This document shows positions 8,669 to 17,906 of a stretch of DNA of 64,000 nt, piece by piece (the stretch's first letter is position 1; each line of letters begins with the position of its first letter). The stretch comes from Streptomyces endophytica (lineage in GTDB: Bacteria; Actinomycetota; Actinomycetes; Streptomycetales; Streptomycetaceae): assembly GCF_026153355.1 (NCBI RefSeq), contig NZ_CP110636.1, forward strand, positions 248,001 through 312,000, given 5' to 3'. The notes beneath the pieces were generated by a model that was not told where the DNA came from, searched no databases, and worked only from the letters and a program-made list of their open reading frames with translations. A program made the translations under genes and the position numbers.

Positions 8669-9408
8669 ATGGTGGCCCCGCCTGACAACGACGTTCTCTG
8701 GGCCCGCGGCCTGCACCACACGTACGGTGGGACCACCGCCCTCGCCGGAATCTCCCTCGGCGTCCGCGAAGGGGAGATCCTCGCCGTCAACGGCCCGCGC
8801 GGCAGCGGCAAGACCACCCTCCTGAAGTGCCTCTCCGGTCAACTCGTCCCGACCGAGGGCGAGGTCTGGTTCAACAGCGCCCCCGTGCACACCCTCTCCT
8901 CCCCCAGCCGCGAACGGCTGCGTCTCGACCGGTTCGGCTGGATCGACACCGAACCCCACCTCGTTCCCGAACTCACCGCCTGGGAGAACGCCGCCCTCCC
9001 CCTGCTGCTGCGCGGCACCGGCGCCCGCTCCGCGAAGCACACCGCGATCGAATGGCTCGACCGCCTCGACGTCGGCATGTGCGCCCGCCGCCGCCCCGCC
9101 CAGCTCGACCAGTCCCAGCGCCAGCGCGTCGCCATCGCCCGCGCCCTCGCCACCACCCCTCAGGTGCTGTTCGCCGACGAGCCGACCGCCCCCTGCACCA
9201 CGCCGACGGCACCCAGGTCCTGCGCACCCTGACCACCGCGGCCCGCTCGCACCAGATCACCGTGGTCCTCACCACCCACGACCCGGACATCGGCACGCTC
9301 GCCGACCGGTCCGTCGCACTTCTCGACGGCCGCCAGTCGACCGCCGCCCCGTCCGGCGCCGGCTCCTCCGACGAGGAAAGCAGGGCAGCGTGCTCGCTCT
9401 CCGTCTAG
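8669..9408 (+). CDS. ABC transporter ATP-binding protein (one-base frameshift)
   Basis: About 246 residues once repaired. Walker A is GPRGSGKTT, Walker B is VLFADEPT and the switch His is in LTTHDPDIG. The ABC signature is degenerate: LDQSQRQR where LSGGQ is expected. The frame breaks at the C5 run 9189-9193; one extra C joins ADEPTAP to LHHADGTQVLRTLTTAARS. The ATG at 8669 follows AAGAGGT. The C-terminus overlaps the permease start by 19 bases. It pairs with the membrane protein that follows, perhaps a FtsX/MacB-like exporter; the substrate is unknown. Confidence 0.8.
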
Positions 9409-10561
9409 CCCGCGGCTCTCACCCCCTCGTCCTGCTGCGCCGCCTCCTCGTGACCACCGCCGCGGCCGGCACCGGCTTCCTCATGCTGTCCACCCTCGGC
9501 CACGCCGCCGGCCACCCGGCCGCGGCCGAGGAATCCGTCGTACGGCTGCTGTGGTGCGCCGCCCCGCTCGCCGCCACCGCCCAGCTCGCGGTCTCCACGG
9601 CCCGCACCGATCCGGCCGCCCGTCTCCAGCGCGGCATGACCGCCGCCGGCCTGGGCCCCCTCCGTCTCACCCTCCTCGCCACCGCATCCACCGCGCTGAC
9701 CTGCTTCCTCGGCGCCCTCCTCTCGCTGCTCGTCTTCCTGCGCCTCCGCGGTGACCTCGGCGGCGCGGACACCGCCCGCTCCCTCGGCATCGACGCCGAC
9801 CTCCTGGGCGCCGGCCACCCCCTGCCGCTCGCGGGAGCGCTCCTCCTGCTGGCCCTCGTCCCGCTCACGGCGTCCGCCGCGACCGCCGTTTCCCTGCGCC
9901 CCCGCGTCGACGCCGGGTCACAGGACGCCGAGCCCCGCCCCCGGACCGCCCCGCCGTCCGGCCTCCCTTGGGGCATCGCACTGGCCGCTGCCGGCCTGGC
10001 GATCGAGGCCTACGCCAGCCCCGCCTCCAGGGCTCACGGCGGACTGCTCCCCCTGCCTGGCCGGCTGATCGGCAGCCCCCGGGCGTACTGGGCGGCTGGG
10101 CCCTGTCGGCCCTGGGCCTCGTCCTGGCCGGCCCCGGCCTGGTGCACTTGTGCGGCCGCCTCCTGTGCGCCGGCCGGCCCGGCGCCCTGCGCCTCCTCTC
10201 CGGGCGCGTCCTCCAGGAGGAGTCCCACCGCCTCGGCCGCCCGCTCGGTGTGATGTGCGCGGTCGCCTCCGCTGCCTACGTCGCCGCCAAGGTCTACGGC
10301 TCCATTCCCTCCCGTCCGTTCGGCCCCCTCACCGGCGTGGGCGCAACGGTCGTCCTCGCCTGCGTCATCGCCAGCGCCCTGACCGCCGCTCTGGAATCCC
10401 GATCCGCCCGAGCCCGGACCACGGCCGCCCTCCGCCGCTTGGGCGCCTCCGCCTCCGTCCTCCACCGCGCCGCCGCCCTCCGCACCCTGGTCCTCCTGAT
10501 CGTCCTGGGCCCACTGACGTGGACCGTGGCCGAGATGGCGACGCTGCCGTTGATGCGTTGA
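9390..10561 (+). CDS. ABC transporter permease-like membrane protein (one-base frameshift)
   Basis: About 390 residues after repair, with several hydrophobic helices (for example AGALLLLALVPLTASAATAV, WALSALGLVLAGPGLVHL, TLVLLIVLGPLTWTV). The frame breaks at the C5 run 10076-10080; adding one C restores GRLIGSPPGVLGGWALSALG. The ATG at 9390 is inside the ATPase gene, so the two are coupled. A FtsX-like topology is suggested but no family motif is decisive. Confidence 0.7.
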
Positions 10562-10652
10562 GGCCTGCGTTGAGGCCTGCGTTGAGCCCTGCATTGGGCC
10601 CTGCGTTGAGCCCTGCATTGGGCCCTGCATTGGGCCCTGCATTGAGGCCGTT
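10557..10652 (+). repeat. 12-bp tandem repeat, eight units
   Basis: Eight consecutive 12-base units alternate between GTTGAGGCCTGC, GTTGAGCCCTGC and ATTGGGCCCTGC, with a degenerate last unit. Each unit holds a small palindrome (AGGCCT or GGGCCC). The array starts at the stop codon of the permease gene. Confidence 0.9.
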
Positions 10653-10939
10653 GATGCATGGAGCTGGCGGGTGGGCTCTGCAGTGAGTCGACAGGTGAGC
10701 TGCGGGTTGTGCTGTGGTTCAGCTGGGGCTGGGAGGTGGGGAGTTGGGCGGTGTGTGGCGTGGTGGGGTGTGGGGTGATGTGTGCGGTGAGGGGCCCAGC
10801 CTCTGGGCGGGGTCGCCGCATCTGGCCGTATGGCGGTCTCGCCTGAGCACGCCGCTCCGGTGAATACGCCGCTCCGACTCGAATCACGTTGCCCCGTGGT
10901 GGGGAGACAGCGGGCCGTTCCCACCTCAGCCACCCCCGG
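10653..10939. other. Intergenic G/T-rich stretch
   Basis: No convincing gene. 10720-10800 is strongly skewed to G and T on the plus strand (GTGTGTGG, GGTGGGGTGTGGGG). It separates the permease from the convergent ridA gene. Confidence 0.5.
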
Positions 10940-11368
10940 TCAGCGGCGGTCCAGCGCCGTGACCTCCACCTCTATTCGCCAGTCCGGTTGGGCCAGTGCG
11001 GACACTTCCAGCAGCGTGTCGGCGGGATAGGGCTCGGACAGGAACTCCTCGCGCAGCGCGATGACATGCTCGAGGTGAGCCGCCATGTCCGTCACGAAGA
11101 TGCCGACCTTTACGACGTCGGCCAGCGAAGCACCCGCCGCGGCCAGGACTCGCTCGACGTTCGCGAACGCCTGCCGACCTTGTTCCAGGAAGTCGTCCGA
11201 GACGGTCCGCCCCTGCTCGTCGAACCCCGCTTGCCCCGAGACGTGGATCAATCCGCCCGCCCTGATGGCCTGCGAGATCTTGTACGGCTCGCACCAGTCC
11301 GGCACGGTGGCGATCCGCTCGATCTCGGTCGCACTCCGAGCCTCCGTAGCCACATTCCCCGTCATCAT
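10940..11368 (-). CDS. ridA: RidA family protein (YjgF/YER057c/UK114)
   Basis: A 142-residue RidA-like protein. RidA enzymes hydrolyse reactive enamine/imine intermediates. The family features seen are ISQAIRAGGLIHVSGQAG, the QAFANVERVLAAAGASLADVVK helix and the C-terminal EVEVTAL strand. Three ATGs lie close together; GGAGG ends directly before the one at 11374, so 11368 has the better spacing. Divergent from a MarR gene, which probably controls it. Confidence 0.88.
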   Translation of the reverse strand: MMTGNVATEARSATEIERIATVPDWCEPYKISQAIRAGGLIHVSGQAGFDEQGRTVSDDFLEQGRQAFANVERVLAAAGASLADVVKVGIFVTDMAAHLEHVIALREEFLSEPYPADTLLEVSALAQPDWRIEVEVTALDRR

Positions 11369-11388
11369 CGCCATCCTCCCCTAGTTCC

Positions 11389-11438
11389 ATGTGTATACAT
11401 CACTTGCATGCACATACATAAGTTTCAGGTGCATGTAC
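11389..11438. promoter_or_regulatory. Palindrome-rich ridA/marR intergenic operator region
   Basis: A conspicuously A+T-rich stretch for this genome with several half-sites: ATGTGTATACAT (11389-11400), TTGCATGCAC and GTGCATGTAC, the last two being approximate inverted copies. It fits an autoregulated MarR operator serving both divergent genes (inference). Confidence 0.5.
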
Positions 11439-11479
11439 GCTGCTGTCAAGAGCCCAGCGGGAAAAGGCAGAAGAGGCGG

Positions 11480-11893
11480 ATGGCGATGGACGCGGAGCAC
11501 TGGGACCGGCTCGGAACACTGCACACGCGCGTCGAACAGGAACTGGCAAGGGCCCTGCAGCAGCACCACAGCATCGGGCTGTCGGAGTACCGCGCACTGG
11601 CCCGGCTGGCCGAGGCGGACGACGGCGAGCTGCGGATGCAGGAACTCGCCGATCTCATCGGTCTCAACCAGAGCTCGGTGAGCCGGCTGGCCTCGCGTCT
11701 GGAGTCCTCCGGCTTCACCCGCCGGGATCTGTGCCCCGACGACCGGCGCGGCGTGTACAGCGTGATCACCGAGGAAGGCCGCAAGCTGCAGAAGAAGGCG
11801 CGGCCGACCTACGACGGCGCCCTGCGCGCCGCCCTGGACTCCGCGGCCGCCGACCGTAATCTCCGCCCCCTGGTGGAATCCCTGCGGCCCTAA
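11480..11893 (+). CDS. MarR family transcriptional regulator
   Basis: A 137-residue winged-helix regulator with GLSEYRALARLAEADDGELRMQELADLIGLNQSSVSRLASRLESSGFTRR and the wing sequence CPDDRRGVYSVITEEG. AAGAGG at 11471-11476 could serve the ATG at 11480 or the one at 11486. Its stop is one base from the start of the LOG-family gene, so the two are probably co-transcribed. Confidence 0.9.
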   Translation: MAMDAEHWDRLGTLHTRVEQELARALQQHHSIGLSEYRALARLAEADDGELRMQELADLIGLNQSSVSRLASRLESSGFTRRDLCPDDRRGVYSVITEEGRKLQKKARPTYDGALRAALDSAAADRNLRPLVESLRP

Positions 11894-11894
11894 C

Positions 11895-13049
11895 ATGGCG
11901 GGCGTGCACTGGAATTCAGAGTCCCCAGCGTCCGACCGTCACCCCGAGCACGACCGTGAGATCGAGTCACTGAAGGAGTTCGACCAGGTCGCCTCCACCG
12001 GCAGCCTCGCGGGCTACCGCATCCAGTCGATCGACCTGATGGACCGTACGTTCGCGCTCCTCAGCACGGACACCGCGGAATCGGTGTTTCTCGGCTGCGC
12101 CATGGAGCCGGACGCGGCGGCCAAGGTCCGTGCCGGTGGCGCCTTGGTCTTCCCGCCCATACCGGACCTGCCCTTCGATCCTTACCGGGGCAGTTTGTAC
12201 GGGCCGGAGGCGCTCTTCGAAGGACTGGTCGACGCGGGCTACGACGCCACCCCGGACGCTCTCACCTATCACTGGTACCAGGACACCAAATCGGACGGCG
12301 ACATCTTCGCCTCGATGCTCCGCAGCATCCACGACGACGCGGTCTCCGACGCCCTCGACGAACACCTCGCGGGCGCACAGGTGGTGGGCATCATGGGCGG
12401 ACATGCGCTGGAGCGCGGGTCCGCAGCCTATGCAGGGGCGGCCCGGCTTGGTCGCCGACTCGCCCGCGACGGCCTGACCGTGGCGACGGGTGGCGGCCCG
12501 GGAGCCATGGAGGCCGCGAACCTCGGCGCGTATGCCGCGCCCTTCGAGGACGAGATGCTGGACTCCGCGCTGGAGATCCTTTCCAAGGCCCCGCACTTCG
12601 GCCCCTCGATCACCGACTGGGCACGTGCCGCCTTCGACGTACGCCGGAGCCGGCCGGGCGGCGGCTCCTCGGTCGGTATCCCGACCTGGTTCTACGGACA
12701 CGAACCGCCCAATGCCTTTGCGTCCCACATCGCCAAATACTTCGTCAACGCGGTGCGCGAGGACGGCCTGCTGGCACGCTCGAACGCCGGCGTCGTGTTC
12801 CTGCCCGGCGCAGCCGGAACCGTCCAGGAAATCTTCGACAATGCGACCCCGAACTACTACCAGTCACGGGGCGAGCCGACCCCGATGGTGCTGGTGAACC
12901 GCGCGCACTGGACCGAGAAGCTGCCCACCTGGCCCCTGCTCCAGGCCCTCGCCGTGGACCGCCCCATGGCTACCCGGATCGCGCTGGTCGACTCGGTGGA
13001 CGAGGTCCCGGACGCGCTCGTCCGCCTGAGGGGCGAGGCCACTTCCTGA
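11895..13049 (+). CDS. LOG family (Rossmann-fold, lysine-decarboxylase-like) protein
   Basis: A 384-residue protein whose central part has VVGIMGGHALERG, ATGGGPGAMEAANLGA and the PGAAGTVQEIFDN motif, corresponding to PGGxGTxxE of LOG cytokinin-nucleotide phosphoribohydrolases. The second Gly is replaced by Ala. The N-terminal 130 residues are an extension typical of long LOG-like proteins. The start ATG follows the marR stop with no separate ribosome site, suggesting translational coupling. The physiological nucleotide substrate is unknown. Confidence 0.8.
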   Translation: MAGVHWNSESPASDRHPEHDREIESLKEFDQVASTGSLAGYRIQSIDLMDRTFALLSTDTAESVFLGCAMEPDAAAKVRAGGALVFPPIPDLPFDPYRGSLYGPEALFEGLVDAGYDATPDALTYHWYQDTKSDGDIFASMLRSIHDDAVSDALDEHLAGAQVVGIMGGHALERGSAAYAGAARLGRRLARDGLTVATGGGPGAMEAANLGAYAAPFEDEMLDSALEILSKAPHFGPSITDWARAAFDVRRSRPGGGSSVGIPTWFYGHEPPNAFASHIAKYFVNAVREDGLLARSNAGVVFLPGAAGTVQEIFDNATPNYYQSRGEPTPMVLVNRAHWTEKLPTWPLLQALAVDRPMATRIALVDSVDEVPDALVRLRGEATS

Positions 13050-13214
13050 GCCAGGGGGCCCTCTTCCACCCGGCCTTCTGAGAGACGAATGGGCGCGCTC
13101 CTGCCGACGACGAGTGATCCGTTTGCCCGCTGAGGCAACTCCCCTCCCGAAATGCACGTCTGCCAAGCCAGGTAATGAACAGGTAATGCAGACAGCGGGC
13201 GAACGGAGCTCTCG

Positions 13215-14279
13215 GTGATCATCGGCCTTCTGACGGCCGTGGCGGCCTCGGCCTGCTACGGCACGGGTTCGGTCCTACAGGCGGTCGGCTCCCGTAAATC
13301 CGCACGCCAGGAGGCGGCCAAGGCCTCCACCGCGGGCGTCACCCAGCACGGCGGCCCCAGCCTCTCCTCGACCGCCAAAGCTGCCGTGACCTGGGAATTC
13401 ATGGTGGGAACCGTGCTGGACTTCATCGGTTTCGGGCTCGGCGCGCTGGCTGCCCGGCTGCTGCCGCTGTTCCTGTCCCAGACCGTGATCAGCGCGAACC
13501 TCGTGATCACCGCCGTTCTGAGCATCAAGCTCCTCGGCATCCGGCTCAGCAAGGCCGAGTGGGGTTCCATCGGTGTGGTCTGTTCCGCGCTGGTGTTGCT
13601 CGCCACGGCCGCAGGCCCGGAAGGCAGCGGCCATACTCCGATCGCCACCCACTGGTGGCTGCTCGCCGCCTCCGTCCTCCTCATGGGAGGCGGCACTCTG
13701 ATCGTGCGCCTGATGGGCGGACGGGCCGCGATCCTCGCCGGTCTGCTCTCCGGCCTGGGCTTCGGTGCCCTCGGCGTCGGAGTACGGGTGCTGAACGGCG
13801 CGGACCCTTTCCATCTGCCGTCCATGCTCGCGGACCCCGCTCTGTACGCGATCCTCGTCGCGGGCCTCGGCGGCATGTATCTGCACACCGTCGCCCTGCA
13901 GATCGGTTCGGTGAACGGCGCCACGGCGGCGCTCGTGGTGGGCGAGACCGTGGTCCCCGGCATCCTCGGCGTCCTCTGGCTCGGTGATTCCTCCCGTCCG
14001 GGATTCGCCTGGGTCGCTGTCCTCGGTTTTGTAGTAGCCGTGGCCGGGGCGGTCGCCGTCGCCTGGTTCGGCGAGCCCGAGCCGGACGGTTCCGACGCTG
14101 CGATGGCGTCGGGCGCACGATCCGGCACAGGAGCGGAGAGGAAGATGGGGTCGCCGGGTGCGGGCTCGGCCGGGGCGGCGGACGGGGCTCTCCCTGGCGG
14201 TGCCGTGCCGTCTCCCGGCCACGAACAGGCACCGCGCGCGGCGAGGGACGAGCAGCCCAGCGCCGAGCTCAGCCAATAG
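13215..14279 (+). CDS. DMT/EamA-type membrane transporter
   Basis: A 354-residue integral membrane protein with about nine hydrophobic helices over residues 1-295, beginning MIIGLLTAVAASACYGTGSVLQAVG, followed by a 60-residue disordered Gly/Ala/Ser-rich tail. The helix pattern and repeats such as GATAALVVGETVVPGILGVLWLGD match small-molecule DMT transporters. The GTG start lacks a strong ribosome site. The substrate is unknown. Confidence 0.75.
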   Translation: MIIGLLTAVAASACYGTGSVLQAVGSRKSARQEAAKASTAGVTQHGGPSLSSTAKAAVTWEFMVGTVLDFIGFGLGALAARLLPLFLSQTVISANLVITAVLSIKLLGIRLSKAEWGSIGVVCSALVLLATAAGPEGSGHTPIATHWWLLAASVLLMGGGTLIVRLMGGRAAILAGLLSGLGFGALGVGVRVLNGADPFHLPSMLADPALYAILVAGLGGMYLHTVALQIGSVNGATAALVVGETVVPGILGVLWLGDSSRPGFAWVAVLGFVVAVAGAVAVAWFGEPEPDGSDAAMASGARSGTGAERKMGSPGAGSAGAADGALPGGAVPSPGHEQAPRAARDEQPSAELSQ

Positions 14280-14862
14280 CCCGTTCGCCCCGTGGCCAGT
14301 AAGCGCGCCCCATTGCCGTAGGAGCGGGCCCCAGTCCCGGCCCAGTCCCACTCCGACCTGCCCCAGGCACCCCCTTTCTCCCTGATCATTCGCACGACAT
14401 CAGGGTTCGGTCGGCGTGCCGTTGAGGTAGTCCGAGACCGCACGCCGACTGCAGCCGTCGCCCACACGACCGGCCTCACTGTCCCGCATCGCCTCGGACC
14501 TGCAGCCGACCCCAACGACACCCGCTCGTGCCGCGCGTCCGCGACGCGTGCCGGGCGGAGGGCAGCGATCGCGCTGACGCTCCCTTCCCATGTCTCCGCG
14601 GGCGAGCCCGCGCGCCGTACATCATGCAGCCCGCGCCTGGTCGGCGTCGCAAGCCACAATGTCGACAACTGCCTTACATATAAGGGGTATTGGTAGCCCA
14701 TCATCCCTCCGTCCTTGCGTGATTACGAGGCTACGGAGTGCGCGCTCGCGGAGCGTCAACCGAGCAACCGAACCTCGGCATCAACCCGTGGCATGACATG
14801 CAGTCGAGAGATCAACCCGTGCGGCGACGCTGCGGCACAGCGCGATTTTGAAAAATGTCGGC
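14280..14862. other. 583-bp intergenic region with a possible gene remnant
   Basis: No complete gene is convincing. On the minus strand near 14400-14470 one frame ends in CSRRAVSDYLNGTPTEP followed by a stop, which resembles the recognition helix of an XRE-type HTH (SRRxVSDYLNG). It may be a decayed regulator. The A+T-richer stretch 14660-14700 may hold a promoter. Confidence 0.35.
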
Positions 14863-16017
14863 ATGAGCAAATCTCTCCAGCAGCGGCTGCGCGCATGGAT
14901 CGCGTCGCCCTCATACCCCGGGATCACCGGCGGAGCGCTGACCGCGTCCGCTGCCGCGGAACTGATGGTCGTGCCGCGGCACTCGCTGGTGATCGCGCTC
15001 GCCGTGCTGGCGTCCGCCGCGGCTCTGGCCTGGCGCCGTTCGTGCCCGGCCATCGCGGTGCTCGCGGTCGTAGCGGTCCTGGTCAGCTTCGCGGCCGGCA
15101 GCGACCTCTATATCGCGGCCGCCGTAAGCGGGTTGATCGGCTGCTACACCCTCGGGCGTCGCAGAGTCGCACACCCCGCGGCCGTTGTCGTCGCCGGATC
15201 GGTTCTCTCACTGATCGTGAACCAGTGGCACATCGCGACATGGGGATGGCCCGCCTACTCCCCCAGGCTGTACGCCGAGTGGTTCGTGCTGACCGTGGCG
15301 ATCCTGGCGGCGGTATCCATGGGCGATGCGGTACGCGCGCGGGAGGAAACGCATCGGGAGCGCACCGCGGCACAGGCCCGGTTGATCGAGATGGAGCGGC
15401 GGCAGGCCGCCGAGACCGAGCGGGCGGCGATCGCTCGCGAACTCCACGATGTCATCTCGCACTCGGTCTCGATGATCGCGGTCCAGGCCGAGAGCGCCAC
15501 CTACACCACACCAGGTCTCTCCCCGCAGGCCCGCGACGGTTTTCAGCAGATCGCCGCCTCCGCCCGCTCATCGATGGCGGAGCTGCGCCGACTGCTGGGC
15601 ATCCTGCGGACCGGGCCCGATGACAAGGCCGGCACGGCTCCCCTGCCGACCCTCGACGCGCTGGACGACCTCATAACACAGCACCGCTCGGTGGGCGGTG
15701 AGGTCGAGCTGCGCATCAGCGGTGAACGCGTCGCGCTGCCCACCTCCTGGGAGCTGTCCGCATACCGCATCGTGCAGGAGGGGCTGACCAACGCGCGTCG
15801 GCATGCTCCCGGCGCTCATACGGTGGTGGAGATCGGCTACTGCTCCGACCGGCTGGCGGTGCGCATCGCGGACGACGGACCGGGTCCGGTGGGGTCGGCC
15901 CACACCGGCCACGGACTGGTCGGCATGCAGGAGCGGGCAGCGCTGCTCGGCGGGAAGCTCACCGCCGGGCCCGGACCCGACGGCGGCTTTCTCATAGAAG
16001 CGGAAATCCCTTGGTGA
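14863..16017 (+). CDS. Two-component sensor histidine kinase (HisKA_3 type)
   Basis: A 384-residue membrane sensor with about five N-terminal helices, a short coiled linker (EETHRERTAAQARLIEMERRQ), the dimerisation/phosphoacceptor box ERAAIARELHDVISHSV with His195, and a HATPase domain with an N box (EGLTNARRHAP) and G box (DDGPG). An in-frame TTG lies at 14848, but the ATG at 14863 is preferred. It ends overlapping the response regulator (GTGA), so both are one operon. The signal is unknown. Confidence 0.88.
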   Translation: MSKSLQQRLRAWIASPSYPGITGGALTASAAAELMVVPRHSLVIALAVLASAAALAWRRSCPAIAVLAVVAVLVSFAAGSDLYIAAAVSGLIGCYTLGRRRVAHPAAVVVAGSVLSLIVNQWHIATWGWPAYSPRLYAEWFVLTVAILAAVSMGDAVRAREETHRERTAAQARLIEMERRQAAETERAAIARELHDVISHSVSMIAVQAESATYTTPGLSPQARDGFQQIAASARSSMAELRRLLGILRTGPDDKAGTAPLPTLDALDDLITQHRSVGGEVELRISGERVALPTSWELSAYRIVQEGLTNARRHAPGAHTVVEIGYCSDRLAVRIADDGPGPVGSAHTGHGLVGMQERAALLGGKLTAGPGPDGGFLIEAEIPW

Positions 16018-16697
16018 TCAGAGCAATCGTCGCCGACGACCAGGCGGTCGTCCGCACCGCATTCGTCAATCTGCTGGACACTCAGGACGACATCGAGGTG
16101 GTCGGTGAGGCCGAGGACGGGGTCCAGGCGGTGCGTGTCGCCGCGGAGCAGCGGCCCGACCTGGCGCTACTGGACATCCGTATGCCGCACAAGAACGGGA
16201 TCGAGGCCGCTCGAGAGATCACCCGGGCGTCCGGCGGCGCTACCAAAGCACTCATGCTGACGACGTTCGGCCTCGACGAGTACGTCTATGACGCGCTCGC
16301 CGCCGGGGCCAGTGGCTTCCTGTTGAAGGATGCGACGTTCCCCGAACTCCTGCATGCCGTAAGGGTGGTGGCGGAAGGGAATGCACTGCTGGCGCCGGAG
16401 CTGACAAAGCGGCTCATCGCGGCCTTCGTCAAGCAGCGGGCGGCGCCGGTTCCCGTGCGCACGGTCGAGGAGCTGACCGGCCGGGAGGTGGAGGTGCTCG
16501 TCCAGATCGCCCAGGGGCTTTCCAACGCGGAGATCGCCGAACGACTGACGATCACCGACCACACCGTCAAGACACATATCAACCGGCTGTTCACCAAGAT
16601 GGGTCTACGTGACCGGGCTCAAGCGGTCATCCTCGCCTACGAGTTGGGCCTGGTGGTCCCACAGGGCCGCCGGCCGGACACCCTTCCCCTCGTATGA
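16014..16697 (+). CDS. NarL/LuxR-type response regulator
   Basis: 227 residues: receiver domain with VADDQ near the start, phospho-acceptor Asp54 in LALLDIRMP, Thr in MLTTFG and Lys in FLLKDAT, then a LuxR-type HTH (LTGREVEVLVQIAQGLSNAEIA...TVKTHINRLFTKMG). The GTG at 16014 overlaps the kinase stop by four bases. The downstream target gene may have been lost (see 16749). Confidence 0.92.
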   Translation: MIRAIVADDQAVVRTAFVNLLDTQDDIEVVGEAEDGVQAVRVAAEQRPDLALLDIRMPHKNGIEAAREITRASGGATKALMLTTFGLDEYVYDALAAGASGFLLKDATFPELLHAVRVVAEGNALLAPELTKRLIAAFVKQRAAPVPVRTVEELTGREVEVLVQIAQGLSNAEIAERLTITDHTVKTHINRLFTKMGLRDRAQAVILAYELGLVVPQGRRPDTLPLV

Positions 16698-16748
16698 CCA
16701 ACAAACCACCCCTGAACGACAGACGACGACCAGCTCAAGGAGCAAGCC

Positions 16749-16817
16749 ATGGCTATGACAGAGGCGCAAGCACCGGCACCGTTACTCCGCAGCAGCCAGC
16801 CACGCCGCACCCGCCAG
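16749..16817 (+). pseudogene. Possible orphan 5' end of a third operon gene
   Basis: AAGGAG sits eight bases before ATGGCTATGACAGAGG, opening MAMTEAQAPAPLLRSSQPRRTRQLFRR just after the response-regulator gene. The reading frame then runs antisense through the thiamine transporter genes, where it cannot be real. It looks like the start of a lost gene of the two-component operon, cut where the thiamine cluster begins. Speculative. Confidence 0.3.
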
Positions 16818-17906
16818 TTATTCCGCCGGGTTCGAAGCGTCCTGTTCCGTAGCGTCCAGGACCACGACGTCCTGTGCGGTGAACGCGATTCCCACGCGCT
16901 CTCCCACCTCCGGCGCCTCGCGCAGGGCGCAGGCAGCCTCCAACTGCGGTCCGCCGGACGGCTGGAGCAGCAGGGCGACATGGGTACCGCGGAAGGTGCG
17001 GGCCGCGACCCTACAGGGCAGGCCCTCGGGCGCCGGCATCAGCCGCACACCGGCCGGACGTACGAGCAGCCGGCACGGCCCGTCCGGGGTCCCGTTCGGG
17101 ATCGGCACCTTGCCCCACGCGGTGACCGCGGCCTCGCCCTGCACCGTTGCTTCGACCACGTTGTCGAAGCCGAGGAAGCGGGCGACGAATTCCGAGGCCG
17201 GGCGCTGCCAGACCTCCAGCGGAGTCCCGGTCTGGGCGATCCGCCCCTCCTGCATCACCACGACCCGGTCAGCGAGCGCGAAGGCCTCACCCTGGTCGTG
17301 GGTGACGGCCAGTACGGTCGTTCCCAACTCCTGGAAGAGGCGGCGCAGTTCGACGACCAGCCGTTCGCGCAGGCCGCGGTCGAGCTGTCCGAGGGGTTCG
17401 TCCAGCATCAGCAGGCGGGGGCGCGGGGCGAGCGCACGGGCCAGGGCGACCCGCTGCTGCTCACCGCCGGACAGGGACGCCACGGCGCGCCGCTGGGCGC
17501 CCGGGAGCCCGACGAGGTCGAGCAGTTCGGCGACCGTACGGTCCCGGTCGGTGCGCGCGGTGCGTCGCATCCGCAGCCCGAAGGCGACATTGCCTGCGAC
17601 GTCCCGCTGCGGGAAGAGCTGGTGGTCCTGGAACATCAGGCCGACCCCGCGCCGGTGCGTGGGTACTCCCGTCTGGTCCCGCCCTTCCAGCAGCACCCGA
17701 CCCGCATCGGCCTGCTGAAGACCGGCGACCACCCGCAGCAGGGTGGACTTGCCGCTGCCGCTCGGGCCCAGGACGCAGACGATCTTGTGCGCGGCGACAT
17801 CCAGATCCACCGAGTCCAGGGCGGGGCGATCGGCGGAACCGAAGCGGATGGTCACGCCGTCCAGCCGCAACAGGGCCGGCGCAGTGGTCTCAGCCCGTGC
17901 CGTCAT
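16818..17906 (-). CDS. Thiamine ABC transporter ATP-binding protein
   Basis: A 362-residue ATPase: Walker A GPSGSGKST, Q-loop MFQDHQLFP, signature LSGGEQQR, Walker B RLLMLDEPLGQLD, H-switch AVTHDQGEA, and a C-terminal TOBE-like regulatory domain of about 100 residues. Its ATG follows directly on the permease stop codon. Together with the double permease, the binding protein and the upstream TPP riboswitch it forms a ThiBPQ-type thiamine importer. It is longer than enterobacterial ThiQ because of the C-terminal domain. Confidence 0.88.
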   Translation of the reverse strand: MTARAETTAPALLRLDGVTIRFGSADRPALDSVDLDVAAHKIVCVLGPSGSGKSTLLRVVAGLQQADAGRVLLEGRDQTGVPTHRRGVGLMFQDHQLFPQRDVAGNVAFGLRMRRTARTDRDRTVAELLDLVGLPGAQRRAVASLSGGEQQRVALARALAPRPRLLMLDEPLGQLDRGLRERLVVELRRLFQELGTTVLAVTHDQGEAFALADRVVVMQEGRIAQTGTPLEVWQRPASEFVARFLGFDNVVEATVQGEAAVTAWGKVPIPNGTPDGPCRLLVRPAGVRLMPAPEGLPCRVAARTFRGTHVALLLQPSGGPQLEAACALREAPEVGERVGIAFTAQDVVVLDATEQDASNPAE

